NCBI RefSeq assembly: GCF_028713515.1
Contig: NZ_JAQTOD010000002.1
Span: 366,501-430,500, forward strand
Direction of reading: 5' to 3'
DNA length: 64,000 bases
DNA from: Sulfurimonas sp.
Lineage (GTDB): Bacteria; Campylobacterota; Campylobacteria; Campylobacterales; Sulfurimonadaceae
This document shows positions 1 through 7,868 of the stretch, piece by piece. The notes beneath the pieces are model-generated. The model saw nothing but the letters and a program-made list of their open reading frames with translations, made no database searches and was not told the DNA's origin. Both the position numbers and the translations under genes were made by a program. The first letter of the stretch is position 1, and each line of letters begins with the position of its first letter.

Positions 1-483
1 CTGAACTCTTTTTACTTCCTCTTTTTTCTCATCTTTTCCGGTTGTATTTAACTTCACACTTATTTTAAATAACTTTAGCGTAGGAAGCATTATATAGTCA
101 TCTGCTCCTGTTGCTTTAGCTAATATCTCTAGAGTTTTTTCTAGTCCAAATTTAGAGTTTGGCGCAACTGCCAAAGTAAACCAGATATTAAAATCATGAT
201 TTCTCTCATAGTTATGAGAGATTCCAGGGTGAGAGTTGATAATTTTTACAGCATCACTTATCTTGTCCGCTGCAACTTTAAAAGCAACCAATGATGAGAT
301 ATAGCCTAATCTTTTTGTATCAAAAATTGCTGAAGTTTGACGAATAATATTTGCTTTTTTTTGCTCTTGTAAAATAGAGAGAACTTCTCCTTCTCTCATA
401 TTTAGCTCATCTGCTATCTCTTTAAATGGCCTTGCCACAAGTGGGAATTTTTTCTGGATTCTGGATAAAATTTCATCTTTCAT
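1..483 (-). CDS. Siroheme decarboxylase, Lrp/AsnC-like (NirD/L/G/H or AhbA type), 3' end cut by window
   Basis: The visible 161 codons run off the left edge. The N-terminus is a winged-helix segment (FPLVARPFKEIADELNM, about residues 8-25), followed by an AsnC-type ligand-binding fold containing SHNYERNHDFNIWFT (about residues 83-97). A Y-E-R-x-H-x-x-N-x-W motif is typical of the NirD/L/G/H and AhbA/B siroheme decarboxylases, which convert siroheme to 12,18-didecarboxysiroheme on the way to heme d1. It diverges from a precorrin-2 dehydrogenase gene and lies near nirS, nirJ and nirF, which fits heme d1 synthesis. An in-frame ATG at 504 is an alternative start. I prefer 483 because the predicted promoter would leave only about 9 nt of leader before 504. 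Which of the nirD/L/G/H names applies cannot be decided from a fragment. Confidence 0.85.
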   Translation of the reverse strand, partial: MKDEILSRIQKKFPLVARPFKEIADELNMREGEVLSILQEQKKANIIRQTSAIFDTKRLGYISSLVAFKVAADKISDAVKIINSHPGISHNYERNHDFNIWFTLAVAPNSKFGLEKTLEILAKATGADDYIMLPTLKLFKISVKLNTTGKDEKKEEVKRVQ

Positions 484-547
484 ACTGCTTATATTTCCGT
501 TCATACTTTTATTTTGTCGATTCTATTATAGTTTTAATTAATAGTAG

Positions 548-561
548 TTGATTTTTATCAA
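548..561. promoter_or_regulatory. FNR/DNR-type box serving two divergent genes
   Basis: TTGATTTTTATCAA is a perfect match to the FNR/DNR/NNR consensus TTGAT-N4-ATCAA, centred at 554.5. Counting 41.5 bp either way, as in class II activated promoters, predicts a plus-strand start near 596 with a -10-like GATACT at 584-589. It also predicts a minus-strand start near 513 with a -10-like TAGAAT (complement of 520-525). Both hexamers sit where they should, so one bound dimer could activate both the decarboxylase and the siroheme gene. The sequence match is direct; the regulator's identity is inferred. Confidence 0.8.
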
Positions 562-621
562 TTTAAAATATTTAAAATTATGTGATACTATGTCAAATAA
601 ACAGAGTAATAAGTGAGAGAA

Positions 622-1191
622 ATGAGTTATTTTCCGGCCTTTTTAAAACTTGATAATAAAAAAATCCTAATCGTTGGTGGAGGCTATATAGCTTATGAAA
701 AGTTAGAACATCTGCTTGATTTTACTACTGATATTTCGATTATTTCGATGGAACTATCCGAAGAGATGACAAAAACCATCAAAGAAAAATCTCTCTGTTT
801 TGAAAAAAGAGCTTATGAGGTAGGTGATATAAAAGATTTTGCTGTCGTTATTGTCGCGGTTGACGACATTTCGCTGCAAGCTAAAATTTTTGCAGAATCA
901 AAACTCTACAACTGCCTATGTAACTCTGTTGACTCTGTGGATTATTGTGATTTTATATTTCCATCTTATATAAAAAAAGATGACCTAACTATCGCTGTAT
1001 CAACTTCTGGGGCCTCTCCAGCCATGGCAAAACAGTTAAGAGCATATATAGAAAATTTAATTCCCACAACAATTGGTGAATTTCTAAGAGAGATGAGAGA
1101 ACTAAGAACAACATTGCCAAAAGGCAAAGAGAGAATGAAGATGCTTGAAGAAAAAGCAAGCAAATATATAAAAACATGGAGCAACAGATGA
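622..1191 (+). CDS. Precorrin-2 dehydrogenase / sirohydrochlorin ferrochelatase-like (SirC/Met8/CysG N-domain)
   Basis: A 189-aa protein with an N-terminal Rossmann fold (KKILIVGGGYIAYEKLEHLL, residues about 14-33) and the family signature TIAVSTSGASPAMAKQLRAYIE (about residues 123-144). It oxidises precorrin-2 to sirohydrochlorin with NAD+, and Met8-type members also insert iron to give siroheme, the precursor of heme d1. ATG at 622 is chosen over an in-frame GTG at 613 because GAGAG lies just upstream. Its stop overlaps the next start (ATGA). The SUMT that would supply precorrin-2 is at 12307-13038. Whether this short form has ferrochelatase activity cannot be read from sequence. Confidence 0.9.
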   Translation: MSYFPAFLKLDNKKILIVGGGYIAYEKLEHLLDFTTDISIISMELSEEMTKTIKEKSLCFEKRAYEVGDIKDFAVVIVAVDDISLQAKIFAESKLYNCLCNSVDSVDYCDFIFPSYIKKDDLTIAVSTSGASPAMAKQLRAYIENLIPTTIGEFLREMRELRTTLPKGKERMKMLEEKASKYIKTWSNR

Positions 1192-1565
1192 CACAAAAAA
1201 AAGTTTTAATTTTCGTATTTTTTACAGCATTTCTTATTTTAGGAATAGTTTCAATGCAACGAGCAATGCCTCCAGCAAAAGAGGCTCGAATCTACAAAGC
1301 CCTACATGTTTATAGTCCATACGAGATGGAAAAAAGAGTTGGCGGACTAGAAATTTTAGATAAGCGAGACAACACAAAAGAGAAACCAAGTTCAAAAGAG
1401 GTTCTTTTTAGATTTGATGAAGTAGAGGGACAATGGGGTAAGGAGCATTTTAAAATAGATGGAAATGAAATTTCAATCTCTGATGAGAAAAATCAAACCG
1501 TTGGTAAAGTTTTAATTGAAACAGAAAAAGAGAGAGCTTTTGTTAAAAGGTTTTACGGAATTTAA
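1188..1565 (+). CDS. Membrane-anchored hypothetical protein
   Basis: A 125-aa protein with one N-terminal hydrophobic segment (KVLIFVFFTAFLILGIVSM, about residues 4-22) and a charged remainder, so probably an inner-membrane-anchored periplasmic protein or one with an uncleaved signal. The start is ATG 1188, overlapping the previous TGA (ATGA), with GGAG at 1178-1181 as Shine-Dalgarno. Translational coupling to the siroheme gene suggests co-expression under the FNR-type box. I do not recognise a family. The C-terminal part (about residues 70-125) looks like a small beta-rich domain. Confidence 0.7.
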   Translation: MTQKKVLIFVFFTAFLILGIVSMQRAMPPAKEARIYKALHVYSPYEMEKRVGGLEILDKRDNTKEKPSSKEVLFRFDEVEGQWGKEHFKIDGNEISISDEKNQTVGKVLIETEKERAFVKRFYGI

Positions 1566-1614
1566 GATATCTTCAAATCCAACTAACTTAAAATTTTTCA
1601 AGAACTAACTAGCT

Positions 1615-2844
1615 TTAGTCTGAAGATTGATTTAGAAGATTTTCTTTTAGTTTAAGAGAGAAATAGAGCGCCCCAAGCAGAGTTAAAATTGCACTGTTAT
1701 ATAAAATCGTATAATTAAAATAGTGCAAAATCACCCCGCCGATTATAGAAAAAAACATTCCTAAAGAGACAATATTCATCTGAAGCGCTATGTAAATTGG
1801 TCTTTTTTGTGGTGGTGCAATTTTTAGTATAAGATTACTTGAGGCAATGCGACTTCCATCCATTGATGCACCAATTATAAAAAAGATAAGTGAATACTCA
1901 AATAGCGAAGATGCGTTTAGTGCTATAGCTATTGCTCCAAGCTGGAAAAGTATTGAGATTTGCGCCGTTAGTCTGTTTTTATCACTTCCACTAAGCTTCC
2001 CCCACAAAAAATTACTAACCATTGCGCCAACCATTTGAGTAGTAATCAAGCTACCAATAGCAACTCCATCAAGATCTATCTTCGTTTTTGCATCTAAGAT
2101 GATAAATGGCAAAGCAATCAGGTATCCATATGCCAAAAGAAAGGTTGTTATCTGGATTTGAAGATTCTTATCAGCCTTTAAAAGCACCCAAGAATTATGC
2201 AAAAATTCCTTAAATGAACTCTCTTTTTTAGATGTCTCCTTTTTAATTGGCTCATCAACCAAAGAAAATGCCAAATAACCAAAGCCCATGATAAATGAGC
2301 TGATGATAAAAAGATAGCCATAGCTATATGGCGGAGTGAAAGATTCTAAAATCCAAGCCGCCAACGCGCCACTGAGAAGTCCTCCTGCACCACTAAAAAA
2401 TTGACGATATGCCATAGTTTTTCCACGAAATTTATGGCTAAATATCTTAGCCATAATCTCCCTAAAATATATTGCAGCAAATCCAGCACTAAATGAGAAT
2501 AAAAATAACCCTAATCCCATAAAAAAAAGTGTTAGATTTGGGTAATCTTTACCAAAAATAACAATAGCAATACCAATAAAAAACCATGATAAAAATCTAA
2601 TAAAGAAAATACGACGAAGATATGGCAACATAAGTTGGTAACTTTGCGCATGAAAGGCAGCAAAAAGCTGAACTACAATAGCTCCACCACGAAGAAGAGA
2701 TGCAAAAAAACCAACAAGCATAGAACTTCCACCAAAGTAATTCACAATCAAAGGTAAGATAGTTGATGGCTCAGCTATTGTTGTACCAATAGCCAAAAAG
2801 AAGCCATGTAAAATATTTTTTACATGGTTAGAGAATTTATCCAT
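1615..2844 (-). CDS. MFS transporter
   Basis: A 409-aa polytopic protein with about twelve hydrophobic segments in two halves, split by a charged central loop (DEPIKKETSKKESSFKEF, about residues 199-216). An FRGKTMAYRQ stretch in the cytoplasmic loop region (about residues 138-147) resembles the loop 2-3 motif of the major facilitator superfamily. The substrate cannot be predicted. Its start overlaps the 3' end of the TrpD2-like gene by 8 bp, so the two are probably one minus-strand unit. It converges with the gene ending at 1565 across about 50 bp with no clear terminator. Confidence 0.85.
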   Translation of the reverse strand: MDKFSNHVKNILHGFFLAIGTTIAEPSTILPLIVNYFGGSSMLVGFFASLLRGGAIVVQLFAAFHAQSYQLMLPYLRRIFFIRFLSWFFIGIAIVIFGKDYPNLTLFFMGLGLFLFSFSAGFAAIYFREIMAKIFSHKFRGKTMAYRQFFSGAGGLLSGALAAWILESFTPPYSYGYLFIISSFIMGFGYLAFSLVDEPIKKETSKKESSFKEFLHNSWVLLKADKNLQIQITTFLLAYGYLIALPFIILDAKTKIDLDGVAIGSLITTQMVGAMVSNFLWGKLSGSDKNRLTAQISILFQLGAIAIALNASSLFEYSLIFFIIGASMDGSRIASSNLILKIAPPQKRPIYIALQMNIVSLGMFFSIIGGVILHYFNYTILYNSAILTLLGALYFSLKLKENLLNQSSD

Positions 2845-3745
2845 TTAATTTTTCAAAGCCCTCATCAATACTTTTTACCTTATCGCAAACAAAAAGTGAA
2901 ATCGCTGCGTTTAATTTTGCAAGTTTTAAAAATTCTGATGATGGGTTATTTATCTGCTCCAACGACTCATCAAGGGTGATTGCATCCCAAGATTTTGTGT
3001 AATTTATCCCGTATCTCTCAGTCTCTATGATAATCTCTTCAACTTCTGCACCTTTTACTATCCACAAGCGACCCTTACTAAAAAGCTCTGGAGTTCCTTC
3101 GTTACCTTGAAGCAGAGCAAATCTTTTATATCTATCTGAAAAAGTTTCAACATATTTTTTTACATAAGGTTTATGAAACACGCCAGTCATTGCATATTCG
3201 CTATTTGCAACTCTTGGGAGCTTTTCAATAGTATTTAATCCCGAACGAAGACCAAGCCTCATACGAAGATTGGTTAATTCGTGCATCTCTTTAAAAAAAT
3301 CTGCTCTATCAAAATAGTGAATATTGCTGCTAAGCTCTATGTTTGTAGCTATATTTTTTAATGTTATCCCTTTTTTCGCAGGTGTTAAATCATCACCAAT
3401 CACAACAATATTGAGCTCAGAATCTTTTAGCAGTTTTGCCACCAACGGAAACATATAGGGATTGTTCTCTTTGCCATCAAATGGATATCCTAGTTCAAGT
3501 GAGTTTTCAACCGTTGTCTTTCTTATAAACCCATCGCAGGCTTCAACGGCGCCTCTAAACTCCTCTGTCGTCTCTGGTTTTAGTCTCCACCCAAGTAAAA
3601 ATGCTGCTATTTGTTCATTGTGAGCACTTCTCTTTAAAATCTGCTCCATCATATCTTTTGACTCTTCAAAAGTTAAATCTCTATTTCCTTTTACACCTGT
3701 TCCTACTGCATGTATATACTTAAAAAAATCCATATTTTTACTCAC
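2837..3745 (-). CDS. Anthranilate phosphoribosyltransferase-like protein (TrpD2/YbiB type)
   Basis: A 302-aa protein with the helical N-domain of glycosyltransferase family 3 (FEESKDMMEQIL, then NEQIAAFLLGWRLKPETTEEF, about residues 22-60) and the later LRMRLGLRSGLNTIEKLPR segment (about residues 156-174), which matches the conserved R-x-x-L-G-x-R-T-x-x-N region. Where TrpD has the PRPP-binding GTGGD loop this protein reads DGKENNPYMFP, so it is unlikely to be an anthranilate phosphoribosyltransferase. YbiB/TrpD2 relatives bind nucleic acid, so that role is possible. It precedes and overlaps the MFS gene. Confidence 0.75.
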   Translation of the reverse strand: MSKNMDFFKYIHAVGTGVKGNRDLTFEESKDMMEQILKRSAHNEQIAAFLLGWRLKPETTEEFRGAVEACDGFIRKTTVENSLELGYPFDGKENNPYMFPLVAKLLKDSELNIVVIGDDLTPAKKGITLKNIATNIELSSNIHYFDRADFFKEMHELTNLRMRLGLRSGLNTIEKLPRVANSEYAMTGVFHKPYVKKYVETFSDRYKRFALLQGNEGTPELFSKGRLWIVKGAEVEEIIIETERYGINYTKSWDAITLDESLEQINNPSSEFLKLAKLNAAISLFVCDKVKSIDEGFEKLNG

Positions 3746-3860
3746 TTTTTACAATTTTTTTATTTTTTGTGTATGATATACTTATTTACTTAATATCAGA
3801 TAACAAAACATTGTTTGATATTTTATATAATAAGCTACAAAATAATATAAGGATTCAAGA

Positions 3861-4673
3861 ATGTCAAAAGTTGTTTTAATCACAGGTGCTTCTTCAGGGA
3901 TGGGCGAAATAAGTGCAAAATTTTTATCTGATAACGGATACGTAGTTTATGCCGGAACAAGAGATAAAGTTGCAATATCAGATAATGCAAAACTAAAAAA
4001 TATTTATGTTGATGTAACAAAAACAGAGAGTATAAAAAACGCGGTAAATTTAATCATTAAAAACGAGGGAAAAATTGATGTCCTTGTAAATAACGCAGGA
4101 TATGGTCTTTTATCAACGCTTGAAGATGGAACTGATGAAGAAATTTTTAACCAATTTGATGTAAATGTATTTGGACTTATCAAAACAACAAGAGAAGTTC
4201 TTCCATATATGAGAGAGGCAAAAAGCGGAGTGATAATTAACATCAGTTCGTTTTTAGGAAAGATGGGCCTTCCTCTTTTATCTCATTATAATGCTTCAAA
4301 GTATGCTGTTGAGGGGATTGTAGACTCTTTAAGATTTGAGGTACTTCCATTTGGCATAAGAGTACACTCAATCCAGTCAGGCCTTTTTGGCACAAATTTT
4401 GTTAAAAAAGGATTAGTTGCAAATGCTAAAACAACAAGCGAAACTTCTCCATACAAAGAGTTAGTATCTCACTTTGTTCCAATAGTTGCAAAAGCCATAA
4501 ACGAGGGCCCCTCTGCACAACCAATAGCTGACGCCATAAAGATGATTATTGAGGATGAAAATGCTGATATTTCAGTGCCGGTAGGCGCAGAAGCAGTAAC
4601 TTTTGTGCCGTTAAGAAAAGAGCTAAGCGACAAAGATTTTGAGCAAAAAATCAGAGATACTTTTAGCCTCTAA
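3861..4673 (+). CDS. Short-chain dehydrogenase/reductase
   Basis: A 270-aa classical SDR. It has the cofactor motif TGASSGMG (residues 7-14), the structural NNAG (about residues 77-80), a catalytic serine in INISSFLGK and the YNASK active-site motif (about residues 143-147). An NADP(H)- or NAD(H)-dependent oxidoreductase with no predictable substrate. A GC-rich hairpin plus T-run follows at 4722-4751, so it is probably monocistronic. It sits between the TrpD2-like gene (divergent) and the nor region without an obvious functional link. Confidence 0.9.
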   Translation: MSKVVLITGASSGMGEISAKFLSDNGYVVYAGTRDKVAISDNAKLKNIYVDVTKTESIKNAVNLIIKNEGKIDVLVNNAGYGLLSTLEDGTDEEIFNQFDVNVFGLIKTTREVLPYMREAKSGVIINISSFLGKMGLPLLSHYNASKYAVEGIVDSLRFEVLPFGIRVHSIQSGLFGTNFVKKGLVANAKTTSETSPYKELVSHFVPIVAKAINEGPSAQPIADAIKMIIEDENADISVPVGAEAVTFVPLRKELSDKDFEQKIRDTFSL

Positions 4674-4721
4674 CTGATTTTTTTAAACATAAAAAATAAT
4701 CATTCCATACCCATAATAAGT

Positions 4722-4751
4722 CCGCGTGCATCTGAGAAAGTGCGCGTTTTT
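4722..4751 (+). terminator. Rho-independent terminator after the SDR gene
   Basis: A GC-rich hairpin (CGCGTG paired with TGCGCG through four Watson-Crick and two wobble pairs) is followed directly by TTTTT. It lies 48 bp past the SDR stop and separates that gene from the nor-associated transcript. Confidence 0.65.
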
Positions 4752-4801
4752 ACGAATTTCTAAAAGTTTTTAAAATTTAAGATATTTAAAGAGTTAGTCG
4801 C

Positions 4802-4810
4802 TGATATAAT
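4802..4810 (+). promoter_or_regulatory. Extended -10 promoter for the 63-aa membrane protein gene
   Basis: TGATATAAT is an extended -10 element (TGn plus a perfect TATAAT at 4805-4810) in T/A-rich DNA. It places the transcription start near 4817, about 27 nt before the ATG at 4844. No FNR-type box is seen upstream of it. Confidence 0.55.
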
Positions 4811-4843
4811 TCTACTTAAAAAAATTATTTAAAAGAGTTCAAA

Positions 4844-5035
4844 ATGATTCAAGATATAGTTATGATTCTCGTAATGGGTGTTCCAATGCTACTTTTTTCC
4901 GTATATCCTGGAATTAAGATTGGCGAGTATCTTGAAGAAAAATATTGTATTAGTGAGAGAACAAAACGATTGGTGATGATTATATTTACAATACTGTTTA
5001 CGCTAACTATGTCCACGCTACTACATTTTATCTAG
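4844..5035 (+). CDS. Small two-helix membrane protein upstream of the nor genes
   Basis: A 63-aa protein with two hydrophobic segments (about residues 5-22 and 43-62) joined by a charged hairpin (GEYLEEKYCISERTKR). No family recognised. The N-terminal IQDI and the P/V-G-I-K-x-G pattern loosely resemble the next gene's IQDI and GIYTAVKVG, so the two may be diverged relatives. It has its own extended -10 promoter. Its place before norC suggests a role in NOR assembly or nitrogen-oxide respiration, but that is inference from position only. Confidence 0.65.
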   Translation: MIQDIVMILVMGVPMLLFSVYPGIKIGEYLEEKYCISERTKRLVMIIFTILFTLTMSTLLHFI

Positions 5036-5122
5036 CTATATTATTAAGTTTTCCTTATAATATGTTTCATATAGTTACAACAATTATAAAACAAATCTTA
5101 AAATTTAAATTAAGTTTGAAAC

Positions 5123-5164
5123 TTGATATATATCAACAAAGTTTAATCTAAATCAAACTAAAAT
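5123..5164 (+). promoter_or_regulatory. Class II-type FNR/DNR promoter of the nor/nir run
   Basis: TTGATATATATCAA at 5123-5136 is a perfect TTGAT-N4-ATCAA box centred at 5129.5. A TAAAAT hexamer at 5159-5164 sits exactly where a -10 element should lie for a start near 5171, putting the box at -41.5. The first gene downstream starts at 5210, followed by norC, norB and nirS. This is the geometry of activation by an FNR/DNR/NNR-family regulator under low oxygen or NO. Confidence 0.8.
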
Positions 5165-5209
5165 TCTATGTGATTCTGAAAAAGTATAACAATTGAAGGG
5201 GGTTTGAAG

Positions 5210-5536
5210 ATGGTTCAAGAGACTATAATAATTCAAGATATTATTGCTAATGATTTTTTAACAATATTTATATCTTCTTCTCTTGTTTTAGTATTTGGAG
5301 GATTCTATGTTGGTATATATACGGCTGTAAAAGTTGGGCTGCTTAAAAAATGGGCCATGCTTTTTGCTTACATTTTTTGGATATTAACTGATTACTGTTT
5401 ATATCTAATGGGAAGCTTAATGCATGTCAACGATTTTACGGGCAAGGCTTTAGTTATGGCCGCTATTGGATTGTTATTGCTTCCACATGCGGTTTATCAC
5501 ATGCAAAATCGAGTTCATGAAGAAAATGAACACTAG
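5210..5536 (+). CDS. NOR-associated membrane protein of unknown function
   Basis: A 108-aa protein with about three hydrophobic segments (about residues 17-38, 46-66 and 78-95) and a charged, His-rich C-terminus (HAVYHMQNRVHEENEH). ATG 5210 is chosen because the strong AAGGGGG at 5196-5202 lies 7 nt upstream; an in-frame TTG at 5204 would be too close. It is the first gene behind the FNR-type promoter, 43 bp before norC. I recognise no family. Position suggests it helps NOR assembly, heme or metal insertion, or electron delivery. Confidence 0.75.
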   Translation: MVQETIIIQDIIANDFLTIFISSSLVLVFGGFYVGIYTAVKVGLLKKWAMLFAYIFWILTDYCLYLMGSLMHVNDFTGKALVMAAIGLLLLPHAVYHMQNRVHEENEH

Positions 5537-5579
5537 ATTTAGTATATATGCAAACTTATAATTTATAGGAGGGTACACA

Positions 5580-6266
5580 GTGGCTAAAAAAACTGTATGG
5601 AGTGACAATCGTTTCTGGCAACGCTCAGCAGCTTGGATTACGGGCTTCGCATCAATCTTACTCATTTGGTTAACGTTTGATACGATACCACAAATAAAGA
5701 TGGGTAATGATGCTGATTTACAAAATGGTGTAACTAAGAGGGTTCCAGGACCAACGGTTATTAACTACAAGATTACTTATGAAATGAACACTAAGCGTGG
5801 ACATGAAATTCCAGTAATTGGCGGAATGAATGCAGAAGGAACTTCAGCTTTTCAAGAAAAAGAGAAATTCTTTGGTCGTGATGACTGGAGCCAAGATGAG
5901 GCTATGGAACTACTTGCTTTAGGTAAATTAGCTTCTCAATCAAAAAACTGTATGAATTGTCATACACTTCTTGGAAATGGAGCATATTATGCACCAGATT
6001 TAACTAAAGCTTGGTTAGATCCAGCGTGGGGACCAGAAGGTTCAATGCAATCAATGACAGGAAAAAGTACAAAAGAAGAAGCAATGGCTGAATTCTTACA
6101 ACATCCATCGCAATACCCTACTCACGCTCGTATGATGCCAAATCTTGGTATTACAGCTGCAGAGGCTAAAGGTTTGGTAGCTTTCTTGAAACATATGACA
6201 TCAATTGATACAAATGGTTTCCCGAGAAACTTCGCAAAAATTCAAGGAGCGGTTCATGGCAAATAA
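5580..6266 (+). CDS. norC: Nitric oxide reductase cytochrome c subunit NorC
   Basis: A 228-aa subunit of cNOR with an N-terminal membrane anchor (residues about 16-34), a periplasmic domain and one c-type heme site CMNCH (124-128). Methionines in HARMMPNLG (about 185-186) are candidate distal ligands. It passes electrons from periplasmic cytochromes to NorB. The start is GTG at 5580 behind a strong AGGAGGG at 5567-5573. Its last 11 bp overlap norB, which suggests translational coupling. Confidence 0.97.
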   Translation: MAKKTVWSDNRFWQRSAAWITGFASILLIWLTFDTIPQIKMGNDADLQNGVTKRVPGPTVINYKITYEMNTKRGHEIPVIGGMNAEGTSAFQEKEKFFGRDDWSQDEAMELLALGKLASQSKNCMNCHTLLGNGAYYAPDLTKAWLDPAWGPEGSMQSMTGKSTKEEAMAEFLQHPSQYPTHARMMPNLGITAAEAKGLVAFLKHMTSIDTNGFPRNFAKIQGAVHGK

Positions 6267-7680
6267 TTATTTAACTACAGAATCAAAAAAACTAGCAACA
6301 TGGTATTTTACTTTTGCTGCAATTATTTTTGGCGCGCAGTTGGTGTTTGGTCTAGTAGCTGCATTTCAATATGTAATGCCAGGTTTCTTATTTGAAATAG
6401 TTGACTTTTCTGTTGCTAGAATGATACATATTAATGCACTTGTTGTATGGATGGTATTTGCAATGATGGGTTCAGTTTATTGGTTATTACCTGATGAAAC
6501 AGGTATTGAAACAGTAGGAATTGGACTTGGAAAATTACTTTTCTGGGTATTTGCAGCAGCAATCGTTATTGTTGTTCTTGTATATCTATTAGTTCAAGTT
6601 GGACCAGCAGATCAAACTACTATCTGGTTTATCAATGAAGGTCGTGAATACTTAGAAGCACCTCGTTGGGCTGATATTGGTATTGTTGTTGTTGTTCTTG
6701 GTTTTGTATATAACCTTTATGCAACAGGAATGAAAGGTAACCGTTCAGGTATCGTTACTGTACTTATGGCTGATATGCTAGCATTTGCTGGTATCTACTT
6801 AGCTGGTATGGGTTATACTGATAATATCTCTATTGATCAATACTGGTGGTGGTGGGTAATTCACTTGTGGGTTGAGGCTACTTGGGAAGTTTTCGTTGGT
6901 TCGATTGCTGCTTATGGTCTTATCACTATGATTGGAGCACATCGTAAAGTTGTAGAAATGTGGTTATGGATTGAAGTAGCTATGTTATTTGGTTCAGGTA
7001 TCTTAGGTATCGGTCACCACTACTTCTGGATTGGAACACCTGAATACTGGTGGGAAATTGGAGCACTATTTAGTGCACTAGAGCCATTACCACTTGTTGC
7101 TATGTTCATCCATGTACTATATGACTGGGGTAAACAACAAGGTGCACAAGAAGCACAAGGAAAAGAGGTTTCTGTTATAGCTAACAAACCTGCATTTACT
7201 TGGTTCGTACTACAAGCTCTTGGTAACTTCTTGGGTGCTGGTGTATGGGGATTCTTTCATACATTCCCACAAGTTAACCTTTATACACACGGTACACAGT
7301 TTACATCGGCGCACGGTCACTTAGCGTTCTTTGGAGCTTATGCAACTATCTTGATAGGTATGTTTTATATAGCTGTTCAAGGTAAGCACGGTATTAAAGT
7401 TATGCATGCAACTAAAAAATCTATCTGGGCAACTAGTATGATATTTGGTGGTGTACTTGGTATGACTGCAGCGCTTACTATGTCTGGATATGTTCAAGTT
7501 CTTGTTGAGCGTGCTCAAATGGGTGCTAGTTGGTCAGGTTACTTTGATAGTCAAGCAAGTGTTTGGTTTGCGCAAGGTATGGATTGGAGACTTATAATGG
7601 GTATAGTTACATTCTTAGGTTTCGTAATTCTTGTAACAGATTTATTGAGTATCGGTAAAGCTACTCATCACGAACGTTAA
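6256..7680 (+). CDS. norB: Nitric oxide reductase large subunit NorB
   Basis: A 474-aa, about 12-helix heme-copper oxidase superfamily enzyme reducing two NO to N2O. Metal ligands are visible: H58 (RMIHIN), H203 in HLWVEATWE with E207/E211, H254-H255 (GHHYFW), E276 (SALEPLPL) and H353/H355 (SAHGHLAFF), which supply the low-spin heme b, heme b3 and FeB sites with their glutamates. It lacks the long N-terminal quinol-oxidising extension of qNOR, as expected with norC adjacent. ATG 6256 (AAGGAGC at 6244-6250 upstream) is preferred to the longer frame beginning at 6205. Confidence 0.98.
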   Translation: MANNYLTTESKKLATWYFTFAAIIFGAQLVFGLVAAFQYVMPGFLFEIVDFSVARMIHINALVVWMVFAMMGSVYWLLPDETGIETVGIGLGKLLFWVFAAAIVIVVLVYLLVQVGPADQTTIWFINEGREYLEAPRWADIGIVVVVLGFVYNLYATGMKGNRSGIVTVLMADMLAFAGIYLAGMGYTDNISIDQYWWWWVIHLWVEATWEVFVGSIAAYGLITMIGAHRKVVEMWLWIEVAMLFGSGILGIGHHYFWIGTPEYWWEIGALFSALEPLPLVAMFIHVLYDWGKQQGAQEAQGKEVSVIANKPAFTWFVLQALGNFLGAGVWGFFHTFPQVNLYTHGTQFTSAHGHLAFFGAYATILIGMFYIAVQGKHGIKVMHATKKSIWATSMIFGGVLGMTAALTMSGYVQVLVERAQMGASWSGYFDSQASVWFAQGMDWRLIMGIVTFLGFVILVTDLLSIGKATHHER

Positions 7681-7690
7681 GGAGACAGTT

Positions 7691-7846
7691 ATGTTTGAAC
7701 CATTTGTAGATATTGTTCCTAGTTTCTTTGGTTGGTTAAACCAAGGTCCTATGACTCTAACAATCTTTTTACACACTTTTATAGTACTTCCAATGTTTTG
7801 GATCTACAAACAAGAGAAAGCTCGTTTAGAAAAAGAAAATCACTAA
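7691..7846 (+). CDS. 51-aa single-helix membrane peptide between norB and nirS
   Basis: Eleven bases after norB, an ATG preceded by AAGGAGA (7679-7685) opens a 51-codon frame ending at TAA 7844-7846. The product has one hydrophobic helix (MTLTIFLHTFIVLPMFWIYK, residues 21-40) with a charged KQEKARLEKENH tail. Size and layout recall CcoQ/FixQ, the small subunit of the related cbb3 oxidases, but I cannot show homology. The strong ribosome site and tight spacing argue that it is translated. A structural or assembly partner of NorCB is the natural guess. Confidence 0.75.
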   Translation: MFEPFVDIVPSFFGWLNQGPMTLTIFLHTFIVLPMFWIYKQEKARLEKENH

Positions 7847-7868
7847 TTATTTTAGTGAAATAGTTCCT

